Shown here: positions 10,773 through 20,440 of the stretch, piece by piece
Position numbering within the stretch: the stretch's first letter is position 1
Layout: each line of letters starts with the position of its first letter
Source: Nageia nagi
Lineage: Eukaryota; Pinophyta
DNA: 64,000 nt
Assembly (NCBI GenBank): GCA_050084985.1
Contig: JBITNC010000002.1
Location: forward strand, 31,124,001-31,188,000
Reading direction: 5' to 3'
The notes under the pieces: generated by a model
The model's database searches: none
What the model was told of the DNA's origin: nothing
The model's input: the letters and a program-made list of their open reading frames with translations, nothing else
Made by a program: the position numbers and the translations under genes

Positions 10773-12374
10773 ATGGCCCTACCGATCACACGCCGAGAGG
10801 GACACAGAGCTACCTTGGTGGCTGATTCTCCTGCTGGTCATCAGGTACACTACCTCTTCTACCTTTTTCATGCTATGTTTTTGTTTCTCTTCAAGTTTTA
10901 GCTGCTTGTACAATGGTTTCCTGGACTGCCCCTAGGGTTTTACTGTTGCATACCCTAGCTCTGCGTTTTTCTCTTTTTAGTCTTCTTTTCGAACTTCCAG
11001 TGCCATGGCTACCTTATGCTCACCCGTACGAACCTGCACCCCGAATTTTATTGCCCTCTTTCACAGAAATAGGATCGCTGGCGGTCCTTTCTACCCTAGT
11101 TTGGACCGTGGGTGGTCCTTCTCACCTGTAGTAGACCGCGAGCGGTCCTCGTTTTCTTGTACTATTTTCTTGTTACTTGCATTTCACATCTTGATACTGA
11201 CTTGCCTTTCATCCTTCTTTTCTTGCAGAGCCATGCATACCTTATGCTTCCATCCAGTAAGAGTGCCTCCTTCACCACTGCCCAACAGTGGCCCCAAACT
11301 GACGCAGCTCGGAGTATTCTAGAGGATATTTCATTCAGCCACCTTACATTTGCTGAATATGTATTTCATGACCGCAACATGCTTACAGCTTTGATGGAGA
11401 GATGGGATCCAAATTCCAACACCTTTCACCTTCCCACCGGTGAGATTACAGTGACCTTAGAGGATATCTACAGGATCACTAGACTTCCTATCAGGGGGAA
11501 ACTAGTGAAGATGGTTCCTGTTCCGAGCTTGGAACAGGCAGAGGTATGGGCTACATGGTTGACGGGATCAAACGAAGTGAATCACAGGAAGAGAGGTGTG
11601 TCACTAGTGAGACATGTGCCAGAGGATCCTCCAGCACGGGGTGACCTGCGGATGAGGCTCCTCATTGTCTGCCTTCTAGATGCTATTGTCTATCCAGACA
11701 AGAGCAGTGAGACCTTTCCAGTGGGTATGATTCCTATCATTCAGGACATGGTTATACACAGACAGCGATATGCATGGTGCCCCGCAATACTGGCACAACT
11801 TTATCACGATCTCCACGGCTTTGCAGAGGTGGAGAGAAAGGGGAGACAGGTGGCTCACTCTATGATCCTGCAGGTGTGGGCCTATGAACACATCTCTATT
11901 TCTAGACCGACTATACTACCCCTAGACCAGTCGGATGATGCCCCCACCTGGCAGCGGTGGGCGACAGTCGAGGTACCAGACTTCCCTAGCATAGACCTAG
12001 AGGGATGGCGTGTGCGACTTGACTTACTACAGGAGGTGCAGATCTACTGGCATCCTTATCGGGGAGGTGTACCAGAGTGGGAGGAAGACCTAGAGGAGAT
12101 GACATGGGTGAGACACCCTACCTACCTACAGGCACGTAGGGCTTTAGTGGAGCCGTACAGACCAGAGCGGGTACTCTGTCAGTTCGACCTCCAGCAGGGT
12201 ATACCGAATGACTGCAGGATAGTGGTGCGCTATTACCGTAGCAGGCACCTCCTGGAGGATTACGAGCCAGTGCCGGACTGGGATCCAGACTGGGAGTCCC
12301 CCAGCGAGGACTCCAACTATGATGTCGATGATGACCTAGATGGACCTGATCATACAGAGGACTATCTAGACTAG
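10773..12374 (+). CDS. Plant mobile domain (PMD) protein, exons 1-2, antisense in a Ty3-type element
   Basis: Exon 1 (10773-10844) gives MALPITRREGHRATLVADSP and four more residues. It ends at a GT donor (10845) in phase 0. The intron ends in TTCTTTTCTTGCAG at 11228, and exon 2 resumes in phase 0 with SHAYLMLPSS. The joined 405-residue product carries PMD hallmarks: FHLPTGE (about residues 90-96), LEDIYRITRLPI just after, and LQVWAYEHI (about 238-246). It ends in an acidic tail and a TAG at 12372-12374. PMD proteins include MAIN and MAIL1 in Arabidopsis, and many PMD genes sit in transposons. Three GGACCGC hairpin motifs lie in the intron. An open frame begins at 11112 but its first 39 codons are intron. 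Downstream sequence suggests a longer ancestral protein. Confidence 0.8.
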
Positions 12375-12411
12375 TGGAGGACATGCCGCCCTCACTACAT
12401 AGGCATTCACG

Positions 12412-13124
12412 ATGCCGACATGGGTGACGATGCATGGGAGGATGAGGACCCAAGAGACAGAGACCGGGTGGGACACTCCTTTCACCACGGGAGGATGGGG
12501 AGGGGAGAGTAGCTCTTCATACGCTCGTGACACATCTCTAGATGCAGGGCATGACGACAATGAGGAGACTGATCCGAACCAGGATGAATATGAACCTGAA
12601 TATAAGACAGAATCAGACTGGGAGGATGAAGACTACGATGAAGATGATGATGGTAAACTACTTTTTCTTTTACTTTGCTTTGACTTTTTGTTTTTCATAA
12701 TACGCAAGGAACTAACATGATATGTTAATGCTATGTCACAGATCCTGAGGTTGAGATAGCTAGGCTGCGTAGCCAAATCGATCAGAAGGATGAGGAGATC
12801 AGAGAGCTACAAGGTCGTCTACAGTTCGGAGGAGGAGATTATGTCGGTATCTACCAGGACTTACAGGCGGCCAACAAAGAAATCAAGGTCCTCTACGAGC
12901 AACTTCGCCAGGTCGAGAGACAAATCGGTAAGGAGAAGGCCCGCGCAGAGAAATACAGGGCACGATGCGGGGGTGGCACCTCTAGCAGGGCTACTAGCTC
13001 TAGTGTAGGGGGTGGGGGTCTAGTAGGAGATTTTAAATCACTCTATGTAATCTCATTCAGTTTGCATTGTAAACAAAAACATTTTGATCATGTACTTGTG
13101 ATGCGTGAATTTGATGTTCCGTGA
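12412..13124 (+). pseudogene. Displaced C-terminal part of the PMD gene: acidic tail and coiled coil
   Basis: After the TAG at 12372 the coding look continues in another frame. The frame from 12412 gives a Ser/Asp/Glu-rich stretch (ESSSSYARD, DDNEETDPNQDEYEPEY, DWEDEDYDEDDD) to a GT donor at 12653. An intron ends in CTATGTCACAG at 12741. The third exon reads DPEVEIARLRSQIDQKDEE, ELQGRLQF and LYEQLRQVERQIGKEKARAE, a heptad-like coiled coil, then a Gly/Ser-rich end and TGA at 13122-13124. Splice phase is consistent across this intron. Either an indel plus the TAG truncated the protein in this copy, or an unseen splice skips the stop. Confidence 0.6.
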
Positions 13125-13375
13125 TCTTTACGAACGAACACCAACAATACGACCTGAAATTCTGACCTTTCATGTTGCGAACGTTCTTGGAATCTTTTGC
13201 TTTCCTCTGTTTTTTCCCTAAAAGAGGATCGCCGATGATCTTTTTCTCCCGAAATACAACGCCGACGCTCCTGTTATGACTTCATGAAATCTCCCAATCT
13301 CTTAACCCTGACATCTGTTAAAGACCTGAACCAACTGCTAGCTTTTCTTTTCTTTTTTTTTTTATGTATTTCGAT

Positions 13376-14440
13376 CTACCAAATGATACCTTCGAGAGGC
13401 CTGGAGCTCCTACCGGGGTTAGCATCCTCAAGGAAGATCGTATTGATATGTTGTTCTTCTCCTGTATCTTTGACCTTTGCTGGACATACATAGAATCCAT
13501 CTTCTATGAGCTTTTGTATTCTATCCCTAAGATTCCCACATCCGTTTGTAGCATGGCCTTTAGCCTGATGATATTCACAATATCTATCTTCCTTATACCA
13601 ATGGGGTTTTTCTGCTGTGGGATCTTCCTCACGCTTCGGTAAAGGTTGTAATAACCCTTTTTCCACAAGATCTTTTAGGATTTGTCTTGGAGGTATAGGA
13701 AATCTCACATATCTCCTTTCCTTCATCTCACTTGTATTCTCAGCCATATGGACATCTTTCTCTTTCTTCGGCGAATGCGATCTCTTATCCTTTGCTTTTG
13801 CCTTTTCATTATCACCATACTTTACAAGCCCTAGCTTCACAAGGACTTTTTCTTTCTCTAACAGTTTATACGTCATATCGGAAAATGGGAGATGTGTATA
13901 ATCAATAACATATGCTTGTAAGGGCAATATAACAGCTTCTTTAAAAATGTTATTTACCTCTTTTTCTGTTAACCTAATCTTTACTTGCTGCCATGTCTTC
14001 TTAAATCTTACAACAAATTTATCCAGTTGCTCATCACTGCCCTGTTTAATAGCACATAAATCTGATAGCATAACCTCCTTCTTGATGTTATGCTTATATT
14101 GCTCTAGAAACACATCACTGAATTCCTCAAATGATGTAATGGACCCTTTAGGTAAGCCATAAAACCATTCCTGTGCATCTCCTTCCAAGCTCTGGGGGAA
14201 GAATTTAGCCTGCAATCTTTGAGCAGTACCAATTGTGAGTTCACATTCATCCTTAAATCCTTGTATATGTCTCCTTGGATCTCCTCCACCATTGAACTTA
14301 CTGAATTTTGGTTCTTTGTAATCGGATGGTGGCATATGCCTACGAATGTCACCGCATAAAGGACTACCAAATTCGAAAGAATCATTAGGTGGCATTGATC
14401 TTCTTACCAATCTATCTATCTGCCTCTGCATACCTTCCAT
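13376..14440 (-). CDS. Ty3-type gag polyprotein
   Basis: An intact 354-residue frame starts at the ATG at 14438-14440, after an in-frame stop. FSKFNGGGDPRRHIQGFKD (about residues 46-64), AQEWFYGLP (about 89-97) and SFEEFSDVFLEQY (about 103-115) mark the retrotransposon gag capsid domain. A basic linker follows. CEYHQAKGHATNGC at 288-301 is a CCHC-like knuckle with spacing C-X2-H-X4-H-X4-C. In autonomous relatives a protease-RT frame would follow; none was recognised here. Gag would form the particle that packages element RNA. It lies about 210 bp downstream of the primer site. An intact gag among so many dead frames suggests recent movement or selection. Confidence 0.88.
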   Translation of the reverse strand: MEGMQRQIDRLVRRSMPPNDSFEFGSPLCGDIRRHMPPSDYKEPKFSKFNGGGDPRRHIQGFKDECELTIGTAQRLQAKFFPQSLEGDAQEWFYGLPKGSITSFEEFSDVFLEQYKHNIKKEVMLSDLCAIKQGSDEQLDKFVVRFKKTWQQVKIRLTEKEVNNIFKEAVILPLQAYVIDYTHLPFSDMTYKLLEKEKVLVKLGLVKYGDNEKAKAKDKRSHSPKKEKDVHMAENTSEMKERRYVRFPIPPRQILKDLVEKGLLQPLPKREEDPTAEKPHWYKEDRYCEYHQAKGHATNGCGNLRDRIQKLIEDGFYVCPAKVKDTGEEQHINTIFLEDANPGRSSRPLEGIIW

Positions 14441-14652
14441 AGTAGCCTAAAAATTGCTATTATCGCCCTCAACGCTATTTTGCATTCCTCCGGATCCCTC
14501 CGGATCATCATGTCTGATTTCTACCAATAACTCATCCAAATCTCTTTTTGAAAGGCTTCGCAAGAATAACTTAAGCTGTTCCATTACTAAGACACACAAA
14601 ACAGATGTTAATCCTAACTAAAACCTTTAGGGTTTTAGTATAATGATGTGTA

Positions 14653-14671
14653 GTTCACGTCGGGTTCACCA
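14653..14671 (-). other. Primer-binding site of the Ty3-type element
   Basis: On the minus strand TGGTGAACCCGACGTGAAC starts two bases inside the 5' LTR. The TGG start, complementary to a tRNA CCA end, and the position fit a primer-binding site. I do not assign the tRNA. Confidence 0.75.
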
Positions 14672-14673
14672 AA

Positions 14674-15548
14674 TGTTTACAAATAAAAATTGAGCATGTA
14701 AATAAATAAACAGAGAAATATCTACAAACTCAATATTATCTGTATACTAGCTACGGATAGCGATTTATTCTAGATATCAATAAACAACATAACCAATTCA
14801 GCAGTGTACTTGTACCAACCAAGATTGTGATTCGTGTACTTACCTCACGGAACGTACCTAACAACGAAAGATGTAGATATTAGCGACGTAGTGATGATAA
14901 GCTGCCTTTTCCACAACGCTGTGACCTGCAAGGATGCGAAAAGAGGACCGCGGGCGATCCGTTTCAGTAGTATTAGAGCACCGATGGTGTTCTTTCGTTC
15001 ACAAAGGAGCACCGACGGCCCTAGCTTGATAGCTTTGACCTCTCGATTAGGTCCAGATCTTCAGTATAGATATCTCAGATTGCAGTGTAATATCAGAATT
15101 GATCGCATATGTCAGGAGAGCTCGTGTAAGGAAGCACACAAACCACAACCTTGTAGGCGGTACCAAGAGATACCTTAAGGGGTAGCCACTTACAAGACCA
15201 TACGCGGGATCATGTGTATCCTTGTTGTTGTGGACTTACTATTAGATCCCTTATTTATATAGATAATAGATAATACCGCCCATAGGTCGGTATGCATCCA
15301 CATAAATAAGGTTAATTACAAGATTTAATATAAACACATCAATAAACAAGATAATTCATGCAATACTCAAGATAAACCATACAATATTCAAGATAACCCA
15401 TGCAATATTCAAGGTAAACCATACAATATTCATATTCAAGCCAAACATTGATATTATCACTTTAATCCATTCAAGACATATAGTTAGGCCAAGCATATTT
15501 CATTAATTTATTGATTTAAAAACATAAATTCATTTTTATGTGTTAACA
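14674..15548 (-). repeat. 5' LTR of the Ty3-type element
   Basis: 875 bp, homologous over its whole length to 7876-8772 at roughly 98% identity by eye. It ends TGTTAACA on the plus strand and is followed by TTCAA (15549-15553). As the upstream LTR it should promote minus-strand transcription of gag; I could not fix a TATA box. Confidence 0.9.
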
Positions 15549-15873
15549 TTCAATTAAAAGTACATCCACTAACTAGATCTTTCTTAATCTTAAATATAAA
15601 CTCTTACAATTCTCCTAATCTCATCTCCTAAACACTATCTTATAGCATAAATTTACTCTTCAAATTGGTGTATGATCTTTTGAATCACCCTTTTACTTAA
15701 TGTACAAAAGCATGACATGCACATCTTTTTACCCAATGGGCATGCTCATGATATGGAGTATAAGATAAGTTATATTATCATATTTGCTTAAATACTTAAA
15801 GTATCAAATATTAACAAACTTACATAGAAGATTATTGCATAATTTTTATAATAATGCATTATACTTTCCAACA
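15549..15873 (-). repeat. Family-A LTR, right piece after the Ty3-type insertion
   Basis: Continues the LTR begun at 7843-7875: TTCAATTAAAAGTACATCCA, the TATA region, a shortened palindrome and the end TTTCCAACA at 15873. It is followed by copia 3' UTR sequence starting ATCTCATTTAATGC. It therefore serves as an inner 3' LTR of a minus-strand copia body. Confidence 0.8.
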
Positions 15874-16546
15874 ATCTCATTTAATGCAATATTAAGATAA
15901 AGTGAATAAGAAAGAAGAAGAGAAAGTAAGAGAGTTCTCCAAATAGATACAATCGAAGATGAGAACTTTTTACATATTTGTAAAGTAGAAAAGATCTAGT
16001 TGAGACTCACTACTTTGCCAAATACATGAAGTAATCATTCAACTGGAAGTCAAGAGGAGTCTCCACGAGCCTGCATACTCGAAGTAACCTGCAATCTTAA
16101 GAGAACTTACAAATTAAAAAATAGCTTCGACAACAAGATCAGTTAGATGCAACATGATCATATCAACAAAGATAGATGCCATCATAAATTAATCAATGGT
16201 GAACTATAAATCATCATGAAGATGCCAGGCCAAAACTCATAGTCACCTATTGTATACAAAACGTGCGTTGATTATCATAACAAGTAGAGCAAAAAATAAA
16301 TTACATATACGATTTCTTCACATATAGATAACTAAATAATGCCAAAAGACACATAAGAGTTCCTCATAGATAGATAATTGAACAATGCTAGATTGGCCAA
16401 TTTTTTTACTCTAAAAAATTTGTATAATAAGTTCTTTATGCAAAGTGAACTTTTCACAAAGGTGTACAATAAAATCAACACTATACAACATAAAATTCTC
16501 TTAGAGGTGAAGTTATCATTACAAAAAATGAATTCAACATAAGAAT
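15874..16546 (-). other. Copia 3' UTR with degraded polypurine tract and short repeats
   Basis: Matches the LTR-to-pol interval of E3 and E4. The polypurine tract complement is decayed (ATCTCATTTAATG instead of CTCCCCCTTAATG). Copies of the ATAGATAACTGAACAATG-type unit lie at about 16320-16400. No gene. Confidence 0.6.
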
Positions 16547-19500
16547 TCAAACTTCACTCTCCCTTGAGGGTAACTTCACCAACCCTATAGCATCCCTAAG
16601 CTTACAAAACTAAACTTCTAGGAGGAGCTTGATGAACAAATCAGTAAAGTTCAAGGTGGATGGATAATACTCCAAGTGTATGATGCCATCAAGAACCTTC
16701 TTCCTGATAAAATATGTTTAGATTTCTACATGTTTTATTCTTTGATAGAACATAAATTTTTTAGCCAAAGAAATAAACGACTGATTATATGAAGAAATCA
16801 AAGATAGACCAAGTTGCTCATATCCAATTTCTTTCAGAAGATATTTTAGCCAAATAACTTCCTAGGTTGCAACAAACATGGCTTGATATTCAACTTCTGT
16901 GGTGGAAAGAGAAATAGTAAACTGCTTCTTGAAAGTTCAAAAGATAGCACTTGAACCAATGCTAAAAACACACACAGAGGTTAATTTTCTATCATTTTTA
17001 TCTCTTTCATAGTTAAAATTTAAGAATCCAAAGAGAATAAATGAGGGCAACTTAGAATACTTGAAAGTAAGATTCTTTATCCCTACAACATACTTTAATA
17101 TTTACTTAACAACATTGAGATGCTCAACATATAATTTATATATGAATCATGCCATCAAATTCACTACAAAGGTAATATCTAACCTGAAAATAGTTAAATA
17201 CAAAAGACTACTAATTAATTACATATGAGTTGTAGCATCAATCGAGAGTTAGAGCTCAGAAAAATAGTGATTTCAAAAGAAATTAAGATCATAACATATC
17301 TACACTCCTTTATTTCAAACTTTTACAAGATGTTTGATATATACTTAGATTGACTAAGATGAGTACAATTCTTGTATTGATACACTTGCATTCTAAGATA
17401 GTAGTACAAGAGACCAAGATCAGTAATTTCAAATATTGCCTTAAGTTTGGATATGCACTTTTAAATGATTTCATCATTATTTCTAGCAATCAAAAGATCA
17501 TCCACATAAAGAAGAATCAAAACCACATCTTTTCTTTGAGTGAGCATATATAAATCGAAATCTGAAAAACACTTGAAAAAATTAATGTCTGCAAAATACC
17601 TTAAAATATTCTTCTACTAAGCTCTAGGTGCTTACTTAAGTCTATATAATGACTTCTTTAGCTTGCACATAAAGAACTCTTTACCTTCCATAATGAACAC
17701 TTTTGGTTGATTTATAAAGATTTCCACATCCAAGTCACCATTAAAAAATGCACTCTTGACGTCAAGTTGAAATTTTTTTTATTCTTGAACTATAGAAAGA
17801 GCAAAGATAATTCTCACAGTAGGCATATTTGCCACTAGAGTAAAGGTTTCTTCATAATCTACACCATATTTCTGAGCAAAACCTTTGGTTACTAACTTTA
17901 TTTTGTATTTCTCAATATTACCAACCAAATTATACTTAACCTTGTAGATCTATTTATTGCTAATCATATTTTTCTCATTAAGATAAAGAACTAAATCTTA
18001 AGTTTCATTTTTCATAAGCGTCTTATACTCTATTTTCATGGCTTCCATCTAACATTTATGCTTTGAAGTTCCTTTGAAGGATGAGGGCTCATGCTTGTCA
18101 ATTTTGGTAAATATTTATTCAAGTTCATGCTTCTTATTACCCTTTGAGTTGAGTTTTATTTTTAAGGTGATATATCTATATCGATATCTAACCAATTAGG
18201 TGCAACTGCAGAATCTTTTAGATCATCAACATCTTTATTAGAAGAAAATTCTTCAAAAAATTCATTAAACTTTACATCTTTTAAAATAAACATGGCTTTG
18301 TAGTTTGAGAGTAGAGCCTATAGCCTCTATGCTGACTGTCATAACTTATAAAGATGCATTTTTCAACCTTTTTGTCTAACTTTTTTCTTTTCTCAAAAAT
18401 AATGTAAGAGAATGCTACACAAGTAAACACCTTAAGGTGTGAAATGTTTTCTTCCTGACCATACTTAAAAAAGAATTTTATTCTCAATAATTTTTGTGGG
18501 ACACTTATTCAAGGTGTAAATAGTAGTGCTTACTACTTCATCTCATAAGAAATTAGAAAAATTATCCAACATGCATCTAAACATCTTCATAATTATCCTA
18601 TTTTTCCTTTTAGCAACATCGTTCTGCTGAGGAGTGTGGAATTGTAAACTACCTCTTCATTTATACTTAACGTAATAGACATTAAACTTATTGCTATTAT
18701 ATATTCCTTATTATTTGATCTTAACATCTTAATTTTAAGGTTAGTTTGATTCTCAACAAAAACTTTAAAAATTTCAAAACTCTCAAAGGTTTGATCCTTG
18801 TGCTTAAGTAAATACCCAAAGGTCATCCTACTAAAGTTATCAATGAAGGTCAAAACGTAAGATGTTCCTCCAAATGACTTAGTTTAAAATGAACCCATTA
18901 AATCTAAATGCACAAGTTGAAAAAATTGAAATGCTCTTATTACCTTATCTTTTTTAAATTTTTATCTATGCATCTTTTCAAGAATGCACTTCTCGCATAG
19001 ACCAATCGAAGAAAAAATTGAAGGTAAACCTTTCACAAGTTCTTGATCTTTCATATCTTGAATACTCTTATAGTTAAGGTGCCCTAAATGTTGATACCAA
19101 AGATTATCTCTAAAACACACACTTGTAGCAAGACACGTCTTTGATGAAACTTGATCCACAATGTAGAGATCATTTTTCACTGATCCTTTAACCAACATGA
19201 TAAATCCTTTCTTAATACACCAGAAATTAGAGTTAAACTCAAAAGAGTACCTTTTTCTAATAATTTGGATCACGAAGAGAATGTTCATCTTAAGCTTAAG
19301 AACATAAAGCATATTATCAAGAATCTTTTCGTGAATCAACACATTTCCAATTCTTTGAACTTTAAGGATAGAGTTATCACTTATCATAACCGTATCTTTT
19401 TTTTATTTATGAAAGTTCTCAAACTTTTCCTTTTCAAAGTATAGGTGATTAGTGCAACCAAAGTTAATAATCCAATCAGATGAAAAAATGTGAGAAATAG

Positions 19501-20440
19501 AGTAAAACGTCATAATAAAACTAGCTTAAATATTCTTCTTTCTTTTGATATTTTTTACATTACCATTACCTTTATTCTTTTTTTCTCTTTTCTTTTTGTA
19601 CCAATCAACTTCTTTGTGGCCCTAGATGCCATAATAATTACAATTACTATCAAATTTTTCTTTAAGATATGGATTAATTACTTTATCTTTTCCATCTCTT
19701 TACTTGAAGTGGTTATTGTTATCGTTGTTCTTGTTGTTGTTATTACCATTACCTCTTTTTTAAAACCTTTTAGACGAAGGATAAGATTTCTTTTGATTAT
19801 TGAACTTTTTTTTGAAAAAAATTTTGCTTGCTCCAAGAGCAACGTTATTATCTTTAGGAGATGAAATCAACATTTTTTTATTAAAGATTTTCTCATGCTT
19901 CAAAAGGAGCCTAAAAAGGTTCTTAAGGGAGATGACTTCTTTCTCATCATCAAGCCTTGTTTTCATAATCGTAACAAAATTTTTAAAGTTTGAAAAAAAA
20001 CTTTGAAGAATGATAAAGACCATGAACTCATCATTGATTCAATTGCACCCACAAGCAACAAGTTAGATCATTAAATCAATAATTTTGTTCAAGTAGAAGG
20101 TAACATTTTCATTTTTCTTTTGATGAGATTAAAGTAACTTTTGAAGAATGGTAAACCTTTTTAAAAATTTTGAACCAAAGTAGATTTGCTTAAGCTTATC
20201 CCAAGCTTCCTTTATCAAGGTTGAAAAAGAAATCATCAAAAACACATCATCTGAAACTGTATAAAAGATCATGAAGGTTACCAACTCATTTTTTGTGTTG
20301 TAAACCTCTAATGCCTTCTCATCTGTAGGAGGTATAAGGTTTTCATTCACTATTTACCTTCATTGCCTACAATTCAACTCTCATTCGAAGTTCTCAAATA
20401 CCAAAGTTGAAATCGTCAAGAACGTGAGTAAAAAAGAGTT
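16547..20440 (-). pseudogene. Ty1/copia gag-pol relic of E2
   Basis: On the minus strand the order is gag (near 20129-20350: PPTDEKALEVYNTKNEL, KEAWDKLKQIYFGSK), protease/GAG-pre-integrase and integrase zinc region (18962-19387: YQHLGHLNYKSIQDMKDQ, GLCEKCILEKMHR), integrase core (18593-18853: MTFIDNFSRMTFGYLLKHKD), a post-integrase linker, RT and RNase H. The stop after the RNase H end is at 16547-16549. Every domain is broken by stops and frameshifts. The gene order is that of Ty1/copia. It is one of the most decayed copies in the window. Confidence 0.87.

Larger units (their letters stand above)
7876..15548 (-). mobile_element. Non-autonomous Ty3-type LTR element with gag and an antisense PMD gene
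   Basis: It has complete boundaries: LTRs at 7876-8772 and 14674-15548 (TGTTTACAAA to TGTTAACA on the plus strand), TSD TTCAA on both sides, a primer site inside the right LTR and a polypurine tract inside the left LTR. The transcription direction is therefore minus. Gag (13376-14440) is the only retroviral gene seen. No protease, RT, RNase H or integrase was recognised between gag and the 3' LTR. That space holds a plus-strand PMD gene with its own TATA box and introns, plus three minisatellite arrays. It must have moved using enzymes from another element. It is inserted in a copia LTR. Confidence 0.9.

Noticed and set aside
12118-12560. Minus-strand frames opposite the PMD gene
   Set aside because: They mirror the acidic, GC-rich PMD coding strand and show no domain.
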